Shown piece after piece: positions 1-8,922 of a stretch of DNA of 64,000 bases. The translations under genes and the position numbers were made by a program. The notes beneath the pieces are model-generated. The model did not search any database, was not told the DNA's origin, and was given only the letters and a program-made list of their open reading frames with translations. The stretch comes from HGM04593 sp045647745 (GTDB taxonomy: Bacteria > Bacteroidota > Bacteroidia > Bacteroidales > Bacteroidaceae), in the NCBI GenBank assembly GCA_045647745.1, contig JAZRMQ010000029.1:1-64000 (forward strand), given 5' to 3'. How positions within the stretch are numbered: position 1 is the first letter of the stretch; the number at the start of each line of letters is the position of its first letter.

Positions 1-3
1 CAT
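1..3 (-). other. Possible start codon of a leftward gene cut by the window edge
   Basis: The first three bases read ATG on the minus strand, 61 nt downstream of the galM stop and with an A-rich upstream stretch, as expected for the next gene of a leftward operon. In Bacteroides the galM gene is often followed by a glucose/galactose MFS transporter and galactokinase, so a transporter is a reasonable guess. No codons beyond the start are visible, so this is only a hint. Confidence 0.25.
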
Positions 4-64
4 TGTTTCTTTTGATTACTCATAGTTCTTTAATTTTTTTGATTTGTTGTATTTATTAATGTAA

Positions 65-1147
65 TTACTTCTCTACACCAAATTTATATACGGTAACCTG
101 CTTGTATGTCTCGCCGGGGCAAAGCACCACGCTTGGGAAGTGCTGGCGGTTGGGCGAGTCGGGGAAGTGTTGTGCCTCGAAGCAGATGGCGCTGCGCTTG
201 GGGAATGTGGCGCCGTGCGCGCCGGCAAAACCGCTGTGCCAGTTCGATGTGTATACCTGAACGCCCGGCTCGGTTGTGTAAACCTCCATTGTGCGGCCGC
301 TCACTGGCTCTGTCACCTTTGCTGCAAAACTCAATTCGCCGACTTCTTTCTTGTTGAGGACATAGCAGTGGTCGTAACCTGCACCGTGCTTTATCTGCTC
401 TTCATCAGCATCAATGCGTGCACCCACCGCTGTTGGGGTGGTGAAGTCGAATGCTGTGCCCTTGACAGGCGCTATGCAACCATAGGGAACCGATGTGTCG
501 TCAATGGGAACAAAGAAATCGGCATTGATTTCGCATATGAGATTGTCTATTGTTGCTGTTGGATTTGCAATACCCGAGAGTGAGAAGAAACCGTGGCTTG
601 TGAGGTTCACGATTGTCTTTTTGTCGGTTGTTGCAGTGTAGTCGATTTTAAGTTCGTTGTCGTCGTTGAATGTGTAGACTACAGTCACGTCAAGATTGCC
701 GGGGAAACCCTCTTCCATATCGGCTGAAAGATAGTGGAGCTTTAATGTCTGTGCATCGGTCTGTTCTGCGTCCCAAACTCTTGCGTGGAAACCTGTAGGG
801 CCACCGTGAAGGTGGTTGGGGCCATTGTTGATGGCAAGGTTGTACTCTGTGCCGTCGATTGTGAACTTGCCCTTGCAGATGCGGTTGCCATAACGGCCTA
901 CAAGTGTGCTGAGGAATGGCTCGGGGCTGTTCAGTAGATTGTCGATGCTGTCGTGACCCTGGATTACATTGGCGTGGTTACCCTCCTTGTCGGGGACCAT
1001 AATGCTGCAGATGGCGCCACCATAGTTTGTTATTGCAACTTCGTTGCCTTGCTTGTTCTTGAGAATGAACAAAGCTGTCTCTTTGCCGCCGATCTCTTTT
1101 TTGAAGTCAGCGGCCTTTAATTGTGAAAGATTTTCTGTACAACTCAT
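65..1147 (-). CDS. galM: Aldose 1-epimerase (galactose mutarotase)
   Basis: Interconverts alpha and beta anomers of aldohexoses, feeding the Leloir galactose pathway. The 360-residue length is normal for the family. Visible family motifs are NHLHGGPTGFH around residue 110, TSHGFFSLSG (the conserved His region) near residue 183, and FEAQHFPDSPN near the C terminus, which holds the catalytic Glu. No signal peptide is present, so it is predicted to be cytoplasmic. A minus-strand ATG at the window edge suggests a downstream operon partner. A box resembling the Bacteroidetes -7 element (TTTATTTG, one mismatch) lies at 1179-1186. Confidence 0.95.
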   Translation of the reverse strand: MSCTENLSQLKAADFKKEIGGKETALFILKNKQGNEVAITNYGGAICSIMVPDKEGNHANVIQGHDSIDNLLNSPEPFLSTLVGRYGNRICKGKFTIDGTEYNLAINNGPNHLHGGPTGFHARVWDAEQTDAQTLKLHYLSADMEEGFPGNLDVTVVYTFNDDNELKIDYTATTDKKTIVNLTSHGFFSLSGIANPTATIDNLICEINADFFVPIDDTSVPYGCIAPVKGTAFDFTTPTAVGARIDADEEQIKHGAGYDHCYVLNKKEVGELSFAAKVTEPVSGRTMEVYTTEPGVQVYTSNWHSGFAGAHGATFPKRSAICFEAQHFPDSPNRQHFPSVVLCPGETYKQVTVYKFGVEK

Positions 1148-1222
1148 ATTATGTTTGTTATAAATAGCTATTCTTCCGCAAATAAAATAAAAAAAAGGTT
1201 TACCGCAAAGGAAAAATCAATA

Positions 1223-1273
1223 AAAATTAGCTAAAAGAGATTTTGCCGCGCAATTTCTCTTTTAGCTAATTTT
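1223..1273 (-). terminator. Terminator hairpin after folC
   Basis: An 18-bp perfect inverted repeat (1223-1240 with 1256-1273) around a 15-nt loop. Its outer ends are A/T-rich, giving a U-rich tail to the leftward folC transcript. It separates folC from galM. Confidence 0.7.
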
Positions 1274-1289
1274 ATGTGAGTGGAGTTAA

Positions 1290-2597
1290 CTATGCGTGTT
1301 TGTGGATGTTAACGATTGCCAACAGGTCGGCAACAATGAAACAACTGCCGCCAACGAAAATAAAATCGCTTGCCGCACTGTCGGCTTTTGCAGCTTGCAA
1401 TGCCTCTTGCACGGTGGGGTAGCTGTTGCCTTTTAATCCATTGAGCCCGGCTTTTGCTTTTAGCTCTTCGGCCGGCATTGCGCGCTTTATGCTTGCTTGT
1501 GTGAAGTAGTATGTGGCATTTGTTGGCATCATTGCAAGTACTGCCGAGATATCTTTGTCGTTGACCATTCCGAACACAATGCGCAGAGCTGTGTGTTTTT
1601 TGCTCTCGCGCTCCAATTGCTCCACAATGTACTTTATGCCACCCGTGTTGTGGCCTGCATCGCACACTATTCGTGGCGTTTTTTCAATAGTTTGCCAACG
1701 GCCGGTAAATCCGGTGGCGGAGCACACATTTGTAAAACCTTTTCGCACTGCTTCGTTGCTGATTTTTAAGCCGTGCTCCTGTAATTTTTTTAGTGCCGAG
1801 AGTAATGTGCGGGTGTTCTTTATCTGGTAATCACCGCCGAGCTCGCCTTTAAAATCCCCAAAGATAGCTGTTTGGTAAGCAAAGCCTCCTTGCGGCAGTT
1901 GTGTGGCTGATAATAACAGCGCCTCGTCCTCGGCAAATGTCAAAGGTGCGCCGACACTTGTGGCTTTTTTGCTGAAAACATCTCTTGTCTCGGGTGTTGT
2001 TTCGCCAATGACAACAGGTGTTTCCTGTTTGACGATGCCGGCTTTTTCGTGTGCAATTTCAGCGAGTGTGTTGCCCAGAAATTGTGTATGGTCAAGGCTT
2101 ATATTGGTGATTATTGATAATTTAGGGGTGATTATGTTGGTGCAGTCGAGTCTTCCTCCGAGCCCAACCTCAATGATTGCAATATCTACTTTCTGCAATG
2201 CAAAATAGTTGAATGCCATAGCCGTTGTCAGCTCAAAAAACGATGGGCTTAACGGCTCAAAAAAGGCTTTGTGCTCCTCGACGAAATTAATAACATACTC
2301 TTTGCTCGCCATCTCACCATTGACTTTTATGCGCTCTCTGAAATCGACAAGGTGGGGTGAGGTGTAAAGTCCTACTTTATATCCGCACTCTTGCAAAATG
2401 GCCGCTAATGTGTGTGATGTTGAGCCTTTGCCATTTGTTCCGGCAATGTGTATTGTAAGGAATTTTTTATGCGGGTTGCCTAGGTAATTGTCGAGTTCTA
2501 TCGTTGTTGACAGTCCCTCTTTGTAAGCCGCACCGCCTACTTGCTGGAAGGGTGGTGCGCAGTTGAACAGGTATTGTACTGTTTCGTCGTATGTCAT
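1290..2597 (-). CDS. folC: Bifunctional folylpolyglutamate synthase / dihydrofolate synthase
   Basis: Adds glutamate to dihydropteroate and to folates, an ATP-dependent cytoplasmic step of folate metabolism. The 435-residue protein shows the Mur-ligase-type P-loop (IAGTNGKGSTSHTLAAIL, near residue 50), the SPHLVDFRERI segment near residue 79 and the EVGLGGRLDCTN segment near residue 143, all typical of FolC. The C-terminal Mur-ligase domain includes VCDAGHN near residue 313. It is a single gene between two terminated units. The ATG start at 2597 gives the normal N terminus for the family. Confidence 0.95.
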   Translation of the reverse strand: MTYDETVQYLFNCAPPFQQVGGAAYKEGLSTTIELDNYLGNPHKKFLTIHIAGTNGKGSTSHTLAAILQECGYKVGLYTSPHLVDFRERIKVNGEMASKEYVINFVEEHKAFFEPLSPSFFELTTAMAFNYFALQKVDIAIIEVGLGGRLDCTNIITPKLSIITNISLDHTQFLGNTLAEIAHEKAGIVKQETPVVIGETTPETRDVFSKKATSVGAPLTFAEDEALLLSATQLPQGGFAYQTAIFGDFKGELGGDYQIKNTRTLLSALKKLQEHGLKISNEAVRKGFTNVCSATGFTGRWQTIEKTPRIVCDAGHNTGGIKYIVEQLERESKKHTALRIVFGMVNDKDISAVLAMMPTNATYYFTQASIKRAMPAEELKAKAGLNGLKGNSYPTVQEALQAAKADSAASDFIFVGGSCFIVADLLAIVNIHKHA

Positions 2598-2670
2598 AAA
2601 TGCTGATAGATTTATCTTTTTGACACGTTTAAAAATCCTTTGCTTTTGCTCGCTAAATTATCAAAGAATA

Positions 2671-3822
2671 TCAATCGAAAAAGTTTCTGAAACGACGGAA
2701 TATCTTTTCCTTAATGCTTTCGCTTGGGCGGAAATTGTCTGAATTACGGAAGCCTTCGATTGTCTTCTTTTCATCTTTGGATAATGTCTCGGGGATATAC
2801 ACGCTGATATTGACAACAATGTCGCCCCTGCCGTAGCCATTGAGAGACGGCAAGCCTTTTCCGCGTAAACGTAACACCTTGCCGGGTTGTGTTCCCGGGT
2901 CGATAGTTACCTTTGCCTTGCCATCGATTGTTGGTATCTCGGCAAAACCTCCTAGTGTGGCAGTTGGAATATCGAGCAAAAGGCTGTATATGAGGTCGTT
3001 CTCGTCGCGTACGAGGGTGGGGTGCTTCTCCTCCTCGACCAATATCAGAAGGTCGCCCGGTATGCCGTTGTATTTGCCGGCGTTACCCTTGCCGCGCATT
3101 GATAATTGCATACCCTCGTATACTCCGGCCGGAATGTTTACCTCAACAATCTCTTCGCCCATCATAATACCGTCGCCGTTGCAATGCTGGCACTTGTTTT
3201 TTATGATTTTTCCTTGGCCGTTGCATCGTGGACAAGCAACCTCGCTCCGCATCATTCCAAAGAAACTCTGCTGCGTGCGCACTACACGACCTGTTCCCTT
3301 ACAGTCGGGGCAGGTCTCCACAGCGCCATTCTCGGCTCCGCTGCCGTTGCAATGGGTGCAAGGAACATATTTCTTTAGTTTGAATTTTTTTGTTACACCA
3401 TTTGCAATTTCTTGTAGTGTCAGCTTTACCTTTACTCTCTGGTCGCTGCCACGGTGCTTCGCAGGGCCTGCACTGCTGCCGCCGAAGCCTCCGAACCCAC
3501 TAAAACCGCCACGGCCACCAAAAATATCTCCGAACATTGAGAAAATATCGTTGATGTCCATCCCGGCGCCGTTGAAGCCACCGCCACCGCCGGCACCGCT
3601 AACGCCTTCAAAACCAAATTGGTCGTAGCGCGCTCTTTTGTCTGTGTCGCTGAGCACGCTGTAAGCCTCGGCGGCCTCTTTAAACTTCTCCTCGGCCTCT
3701 TTGTTGTCGGGGTTCTTGTCGGGGTGGTACTGTATCGCAAGTTTGCGGTACGCCTTTTTTATGTCATTTGCCGACGCGTTTTTGTCCACGCCAAGCACTT
3801 CATAGTAATCTCTCTTTGCCAT
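2671..3822 (-). CDS. dnaJ: Chaperone protein DnaJ
   Basis: Hsp40 co-chaperone that stimulates DnaK ATPase and delivers unfolded clients. Domain order is complete. There is an N-terminal J domain with HPD near residue 33, then a Gly/Phe-rich region at about residues 75-118. Four CxxCxGxG zinc motifs follow (CTHCNGSG, CPDCKGTG, CPRCNGQG, CQHCNGDG), then the C-terminal substrate-binding beta domains. At 383 residues it is full length. It lies 9 nt downstream of grpE in the same orientation, so the two form an operon; dnaK is not in the window. Confidence 0.98.
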   Translation of the reverse strand: MAKRDYYEVLGVDKNASANDIKKAYRKLAIQYHPDKNPDNKEAEEKFKEAAEAYSVLSDTDKRARYDQFGFEGVSGAGGGGGFNGAGMDINDIFSMFGDIFGGRGGFSGFGGFGGSSAGPAKHRGSDQRVKVKLTLQEIANGVTKKFKLKKYVPCTHCNGSGAENGAVETCPDCKGTGRVVRTQQSFFGMMRSEVACPRCNGQGKIIKNKCQHCNGDGIMMGEEIVEVNIPAGVYEGMQLSMRGKGNAGKYNGIPGDLLILVEEEKHPTLVRDENDLIYSLLLDIPTATLGGFAEIPTIDGKAKVTIDPGTQPGKVLRLRGKGLPSLNGYGRGDIVVNISVYIPETLSKDEKKTIEGFRNSDNFRPSESIKEKIFRRFRNFFD

Positions 3823-3831
3823 ATTTTCCTA

Positions 3832-4419
3832 TTATTCGCCAACGGCAACCTTTGCGTGGCGTATTACTTTGTCGTTTAGTGTATAACCGGTCTGTACACA
3901 ATCGAGTACCTTGCCTTTAAGCTCTTCGCTTGGGGCTGGGATAATTGCGATTGCTTCGTGAAAATCGGTGTCGAAATTTGCTCCCTCGGTCTCAATCTTC
4001 TGCAAGCCGTTTTGTTTCAGGATACCTACGAATTTGTTGTAGATTAGCTCGATGCCGGTCATAATCTCGGCGGCAGTCTCGTTCTTTGACATATTCGCAA
4101 GAGCTCTTTCAAAATCGTCGAGCACCGGCAAAATTGATTCGATGGCGCGCTCGCCGCCGTTCTTGATGAGCTCGGCTTTCTCTTTGAGTGTGCGTTTGCG
4201 GTAGTTGTCGAACTCGGCAACCTGTCTCAGATATTTGTCCTCGAGTGTGGCAACCTTTTCATTAGCCTCGTCAAGCTCTTTCTGCAATTTCTCCTCGGCT
4301 GTTAGTTCTGTTGTCTCTTGTTGTTCAGCAGCCTCTTGCTGTTCGCACTGCTCCTCATTAATGCCGTTCTCGGTCTCGTTTACGGCCTCATTCAAAATCT
4401 CTTTATCTTTTTCGCTCAT
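3832..4419 (-). CDS. grpE: Nucleotide exchange factor GrpE
   Basis: Releases ADP from DnaK in the Hsp70 cycle. The 195-residue protein has an acidic, Glu/Gln-rich N-terminal tail (residues 1-45), a long coiled-coil segment (about 45-110, including the DKYLRQVAEFDNYRKRT motif typical of GrpE), and the compact C-terminal beta domain ending in the conserved region VLDCVQTGYTLNDKVIRHAKV. It is the first gene of a grpE-dnaJ operon. A TATCTTTG -7 element lies 68 nt upstream. Confidence 0.97.
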   Translation of the reverse strand: MSEKDKEILNEAVNETENGINEEQCEQQEAAEQQETTELTAEEKLQKELDEANEKVATLEDKYLRQVAEFDNYRKRTLKEKAELIKNGGERAIESILPVLDDFERALANMSKNETAAEIMTGIELIYNKFVGILKQNGLQKIETEGANFDTDFHEAIAIIPAPSEELKGKVLDCVQTGYTLNDKVIRHAKVAVGE

Positions 4420-4486
4420 AGTTCAAATATTTTCTACATTTAATACAACAAATAGCTTGCCAATGCGGTTTTGGCAGAAATATTGG

Positions 4487-4494
4487 CAAAGATA
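4487..4494 (-). promoter_or_regulatory. Predicted grpE-dnaJ promoter, -7 element
   Basis: The minus strand reads TATCTTTG, an exact match to the Bacteroidetes TAnnTTTG -7 box, upstream of grpE. The -33 element is not clear at standard spacing. No CIRCE-type inverted repeat was seen. Confidence 0.5.
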
Positions 4495-4615
4495 CCTCTT
4501 TTTTGTGTGACAATCGGTGTCAAAATGGCAGAAAATATAAATTTTGTCCTATTCGTTTCGGTTATTGCTGCGGAATGGTTAATTTCGCTGAATGTAATTA
4601 GGAGATTGTGAGATT

Positions 4616-6202
4616 ATGAAATTGTCCGGATGCGCTACTTTATCTCTTGTTTTTGCTGTAACCACCGGGGTTACGGCACAGGAAAATGTGTCGGTTGCAC
4701 CCTGTTCAGGCACTCTGCCTAATGTTTTGATGATATATGCCGATGATTTGGGATTTGGTGACCTTGAATGTTATGGTGCAAGAGGGGTTAATACTCCTAA
4801 TATAAATAAGTTAGCCAATAATGGTTTACGCTTTGCGAATGGTTATTGTGTAGCTTCAACGAGCACCCCTTCGCGCTACTCTTTGCTTACGGGTGAGTAT
4901 CCTTGGCGTAAGTCGGGAACAGATGTTGCTGCGGGTGATGCGGCTATGATAATTCTCCCCGAGCAAAAAACTGTTGCCGATGTTTTTAAGGAGGCAGGAT
5001 ACGTGACTGCGGCTTTCGGGAAATGGCATCTTGGGCTTGGTGCAGAGGCTGGAAAGCAGGATTGGAACTCTGTGATTTCGCCGGCATTAAAGGATGTTGG
5101 CTTTGATTACTCCTATATTATGGCTGCTACGGCCGATAGGGTGCCTTGCGTCTTTATTGAAAATGGAAATGTTGCAAATTACGATTCTGCAGCACCGATA
5201 TTTGTCAGTTATGAGCAAAATTTTCCGGGGGAGCCAACAGGCAGGGATAATCCGGAACTGCTTTATAATTTAAAGTCAAGTCACGGTCATAATATGTCTA
5301 TTATTAATGGTATAGGTCGCATTGGTTATATGAAAGGTGGAGGCTTGGCGCTTTGGCAAGATGAGAATATTGCCGATAGCATAACCGCGCGTGCCGTGGA
5401 CTTTATTGCAAAGAATGATAATTCACCTTTCTTCATCTATTTTGCTGCTAATGACGTGCACGTTCCGCGCTTTCCGCACCCTCGTTTCCGTGGTGCAAGC
5501 AGTATGGGATTGCGTGGCGATGCCATTGCGCAGTTTGACTGGTGTGTGGGGGAGTTGGTGCGCGCGCTCGAGGAACAGGGTGTGTTAGAGAATACATTGA
5601 TAATACTTACAAGTGACAATGGACCTGTTCTCGATGATGGTTATGACGACCGTGCCGAGGAACTTGTTGGCGAGCATAGCCCTACGGGTGGTTTGCGCGG
5701 TGGCAAGTATAGCTCTTTCGAGGGTGGGGTTCGTGTGCCGTTTATAGTGCATTGGCCGGCAAGGATTAAAGAGCCGGCTGTTAAAGAAGGACTTGTTTCG
5801 CAAATTGATTTTCTTGATGTTATGGCAAAGGTTATCGGGGTGAGTAAAGATACACCTCTCTCGCCCGATGGCTCGCCCTGTGAGGCTGCTGTTTGGTTGG
5901 GTGAAACTCCTAAAAATCGCCCTTTTACAGTTGCTATGGCTTCAAATCGTACTCTTTCGTTGATTGGTGAGGAGTGGAAATATATCGAACCAAAAGCCGG
6001 GCCGGCTATAATTCCTTGGGGACCTAAAATTGAAACAGGATACTCTGCTGAGCCACAATTATTTAAAAAGATTAATGGGGAGTTTGACGAGACAAAAAAT
6101 CTTGCTACGGAAAATCCCGATATATTAAAAATTATGCAGGGTATTCTTGAACAGATTAAAAATAACAGGGGCTTTAAGATTGAAGCTGATTATATATACT
6201 AA
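4616..6202 (+). CDS. Secreted serine-type sulfatase (arylsulfatase family S1)
   Basis: Predicted to hydrolyse sulfate esters, probably on host glycans, in the periplasm or at the surface. A signal peptide covers residues 1-21. The catalytic signature S-T-P-S-R at residues 83-87 followed by YSLLTG is the S-X-P-X-R type, in which the Ser is oxidised to formylglycine by an anaerobic sulfatase maturase (anSME). No anSME gene is in the window. Metal-binding residues are visible in YADDLGFGD (residues 41-49) and in the TSDNGP segment near residue 337. The length of 528 residues is typical. The helicase start codon lies only 2 nt after its stop, so the two may be co-transcribed. The substrate cannot be deduced from sequence. 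Confidence 0.92.
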   Translation: MKLSGCATLSLVFAVTTGVTAQENVSVAPCSGTLPNVLMIYADDLGFGDLECYGARGVNTPNINKLANNGLRFANGYCVASTSTPSRYSLLTGEYPWRKSGTDVAAGDAAMIILPEQKTVADVFKEAGYVTAAFGKWHLGLGAEAGKQDWNSVISPALKDVGFDYSYIMAATADRVPCVFIENGNVANYDSAAPIFVSYEQNFPGEPTGRDNPELLYNLKSSHGHNMSIINGIGRIGYMKGGGLALWQDENIADSITARAVDFIAKNDNSPFFIYFAANDVHVPRFPHPRFRGASSMGLRGDAIAQFDWCVGELVRALEEQGVLENTLIILTSDNGPVLDDGYDDRAEELVGEHSPTGGLRGGKYSSFEGGVRVPFIVHWPARIKEPAVKEGLVSQIDFLDVMAKVIGVSKDTPLSPDGSPCEAAVWLGETPKNRPFTVAMASNRTLSLIGEEWKYIEPKAGPAIIPWGPKIETGYSAEPQLFKKINGEFDETKNLATENPDILKIMQGILEQIKNNRGFKIEADYIY

Positions 6203-6204
6203 AA

Positions 6205-7539
6205 ATGGAAATAACAAAAATGCAGGATAGAGCATTGGGTAAGCTGGGGATAAAAGGGCTTAATACAATGCAGCAAGCGGCAGTGGAGCACTGCCGTGAA
6301 AATGGCAGTATGGTGCTGCTTTCGCCAACAGGAACGGGAAAAACACTTGCTTTCTTGTTGCCGTTGCTCGAGAGGCTTAGTCTCGGTGAAAAAGGTGTAC
6401 AGGCTTTGGTGGTGCTCCCAACGCGCGAGCTTGCCAAGCAGGTGTTCGAGGTGTGGCGTTCAATGGCTACACCTTTCCATATTGCAGCGTTTTATGGTGG
6501 CAGGCCGTTGGAGCAAGAGATTGCCTCTCTTGGTGGCGCCTCGCCGGCTGTTATTGTGGGCACTCCCGGACGTCTGCTCGACCATCTTGGCCGCGCATCG
6601 TTTGCTGTGGATAAATGCTCTTTGCTCGTAATTGACGAGTTTGATAAATGTCTCGAGATGGGCTTCCGTGACGAGATGTCTAAGCTTATAGAGGCGTTGC
6701 CCAACGCTTCATCGCGCTTTCTGCTTTCGGCGACTGACGCCGATGAAATACCGCTCTTTGCCGGTGCTGCCGATATTAAAAAACTCGATTTTCGAGGTGG
6801 TGGCGAACAACCGGCAGTGCGCACAAAGTTCTACACTGTTACAACAACTCCCGATAGACGTCTCGATAGTCTTATGTCGTTACTCTGTTCTTTTGGCGGT
6901 GAACCGGCTATTGTGTTCTGTAATTTCCGCGAGACGGTTGATGAGGTGCAGACGTTTTTGAAAAAGAATAATCTGCACTCAATAGCCTACCACGGCGCGA
7001 TGGAGCAAAGGGAGCGAGAGTTGTCGCTCTATCGTTTCGCGGCCGGCTGTTCCAATATTCTTGTCAGCACCGACCTTGCAGCGCGTGGACTCGATATAAA
7101 AGAGGTGCGTCACATTGTACACTATCAGCGTGCTCTGTCGGCCGAGATTTTTACCCATCGCAATGGCCGCACGGCACGTTGGGAGGCCGGTGGAAATGTC
7201 TATCTCATAGCTTTTGAGAACAAGGCCTTGCCCGATTTTGTGCCTGATGGTCTCGAGGAATTTCAGCAGCCCAAGCGCTTGATGCAGCCTCCCGCCCCCG
7301 AGTGGACAGCGCTGTATGTGGGAAAAGGCAAGCGCGACAAAATCAGTCGTGGCGACCTTGCCGGCTTTTTTATCAAAAAAGGAGGCTTGCGCCCCGACGA
7401 GGTGGGTACAATAATGGTTTTTGATAACTTTTCCTATGTGGCAGTAAAACTGAACCGTATGCGTGCGGTGCTAAAAGCTGTTGAAGGTGAAAAGATTAAG
7501 GGAATAAAGACTATTGTGCAGCCGTTGCGCAGCAGGTAA
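6205..7539 (+). CDS. DEAD-box ATP-dependent RNA helicase, DbpA-type
   Basis: Predicted RNA helicase for ribosome assembly. Motif I PTGTGKT is at residues 41-47, motif Ia PTRELAKQV at 72-80 and GTPGRLLDHL near 119. Motif II reads DEFD (144-147) rather than DEAD. Motif III reads SATD and motif VI HRNGRTAR. The C-terminal 75 residues (from EWTALYVGKGKRDKI onward) resemble the DbpA RNA-binding domain, which in E. coli binds hairpin 92 of 23S rRNA. The DbpA assignment rests on that tail. The gene begins 2 nt after the sulfatase, although no functional link is evident. Confidence 0.9.
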   Translation: MEITKMQDRALGKLGIKGLNTMQQAAVEHCRENGSMVLLSPTGTGKTLAFLLPLLERLSLGEKGVQALVVLPTRELAKQVFEVWRSMATPFHIAAFYGGRPLEQEIASLGGASPAVIVGTPGRLLDHLGRASFAVDKCSLLVIDEFDKCLEMGFRDEMSKLIEALPNASSRFLLSATDADEIPLFAGAADIKKLDFRGGGEQPAVRTKFYTVTTTPDRRLDSLMSLLCSFGGEPAIVFCNFRETVDEVQTFLKKNNLHSIAYHGAMEQRERELSLYRFAAGCSNILVSTDLAARGLDIKEVRHIVHYQRALSAEIFTHRNGRTARWEAGGNVYLIAFENKALPDFVPDGLEEFQQPKRLMQPPAPEWTALYVGKGKRDKISRGDLAGFFIKKGGLRPDEVGTIMVFDNFSYVAVKLNRMRAVLKAVEGEKIKGIKTIVQPLRSR

Positions 7540-7543
7540 ACAA

Positions 7544-7578
7544 AAACATCGCGCCTATGAGCAAAGGGCGCGATGTTT
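7544..7578 (+). terminator. Terminator after the helicase gene
   Basis: A 12-bp perfect stem (7544-7555 with 7567-7578) with a GC-rich core, 5 nt after the helicase stop, followed by a short T-rich stretch. It ends the sulfatase-helicase unit. The rest of the 7540-7853 gap holds the serC promoter and nothing else I recognise. Confidence 0.75.
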
Positions 7579-7794
7579 CTTTATGATAATGTTGCAACCA
7601 AAATTCTCTGGGGGATAAATCTGATATTAAAAAATTTTTGCAGAGTGTGTAATTTTTAAAACATTGAAAAAGGAGTGAAAAACTGTTTTCTGGAAAAGAA
7701 ACCTGATTTTGCAGAAAATAAACAACACATAATAAAAATTACAATGAAAAGGTCTTTTTTGTGCACTCTTCTCGCAACAGAATTGATGTGTGAA

Positions 7795-7825
7795 TTTGAA
7801 TTTCTGTTATAAATTACTACCTTCG
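7795..7825 (+). promoter_or_regulatory. serC promoter (Bacteroidetes type)
   Basis: TTTG at 7795-7798 and TACCTTCG at 7818-7825 are separated by 19 nt, matching TTTG-N19-21-TAnnTTTG with one mismatch (TTCG). The start codon lies 28 nt after the -7 box. Confidence 0.6.
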
Positions 7826-7853
7826 CACAAAAATTGATGAAGAGCCTTTTTTT

Positions 7854-8921
7854 ATGAAGAAATATAATTTCAATGCAGGGCCGTCGATGCTGCCACGCGA
7901 GGTGGTGGAGCAGACAGCCGCAGCTGTGCTCGATTATAATGCCACAGGGCTGTCGTTAATGGAGCTCAGCCACCGCTCGGCTGAGTTTAAGCCTGTTCTC
8001 GACGAGGCGCGCGCGCTGCTGAAAGAGCTGCTTGATGTGCCGGCTGGCTACGAGGTGCTGTTTTTGGGTGGGGGCGCCAGCGTGCATTTTTGTATGGTGC
8101 CATATAATTTTCTCAATAGCAAGGCTGCCTATCTGAACACCGGGACTTGGGCCACCAAAGCAATGAAAGAGGCCAAGCTCTTTGGCGAGGTTTTTGAGGT
8201 GGCATCGTCTGCCGACAAGGCTTTTAGCTATATTCCAAAGGATTTTTCCGTTCCGGCCGGTGTCGATTATCTTCATATAACTTCAAATAACACCATCTAC
8301 GGAACCCAATTGCGAAGGGATATTGATTCGCCCGTGCCGCTTATTGCCGATATGTCGTCGGATATTCTTTCGCGCCCGGTCGATGTGTCAAAATATAATT
8401 GCATTTATGGTGGAGCGCAGAAAAATCTTGCACAATCGGGGCTGTCGTTCGTGATTGTCAAGGAGAGTGCGCTTGGCAAAGTGGAGCGTTCAATCCCCTC
8501 GATACTCGACTATCGTGTTCACATTGCTAACGGCTCGCTGTTTAACACGCCGCCTACATTGCCAATCTACACTGCACTCTGTAATTTGCGCTGGGTGAAA
8601 GAGCAAGGTGGGGTAAAAGAGATGGAGCGCCGTGCAAGGGAACGCGCCCTGCTTTTGTATGATGAGATTGATTGTAACCCACTGTTCTGCGGTACGGCAG
8701 CAGATGACGACCGCTCATTTATGAACATTGATTTTGTTATGGCTCCCGGTTACGAGCAGCTTGAAGAGGCCTTTGCTGCCTTTGCTGCCGAGCGTGGCGT
8801 GGTGGCGATAAAGGGGCACCGCACAGTTGGTGGCTTCAGAGCATCGTGCTACAACGCAATGCCTTTAGAGGGTGTGCGTGCGCTTGTCAATTGTATGAGA
8901 GAGTTTAAAAATAGTATCTGA
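7854..8921 (+). CDS. serC: Phosphoserine aminotransferase
   Basis: PLP enzyme converting 3-phosphohydroxypyruvate to phosphoserine (serine synthesis) and acting in PLP synthesis. The N terminus KKYNFNAGPSMLP is diagnostic of SerC. The PLP lysine is in GGAQKN near residue 190. The 355-residue length is normal. In many Bacteroidales serC is followed by serA; here the next gene, 1 nt downstream, encodes a YigZ-family protein, so the serine operon has been rearranged. Confidence 0.97.
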   Translation: MKKYNFNAGPSMLPREVVEQTAAAVLDYNATGLSLMELSHRSAEFKPVLDEARALLKELLDVPAGYEVLFLGGGASVHFCMVPYNFLNSKAAYLNTGTWATKAMKEAKLFGEVFEVASSADKAFSYIPKDFSVPAGVDYLHITSNNTIYGTQLRRDIDSPVPLIADMSSDILSRPVDVSKYNCIYGGAQKNLAQSGLSFVIVKESALGKVERSIPSILDYRVHIANGSLFNTPPTLPIYTALCNLRWVKEQGGVKEMERRARERALLLYDEIDCNPLFCGTAADDDRSFMNIDFVMAPGYEQLEEAFAAFAAERGVVAIKGHRTVGGFRASCYNAMPLEGVRALVNCMREFKNSI

Positions 8922-8922
8922 A

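Noticed and set aside
7744..7812. 22-codon ORF ahead of serC
   Set aside because: It overlaps the predicted serC promoter and has no regulatory codon run or attenuator.
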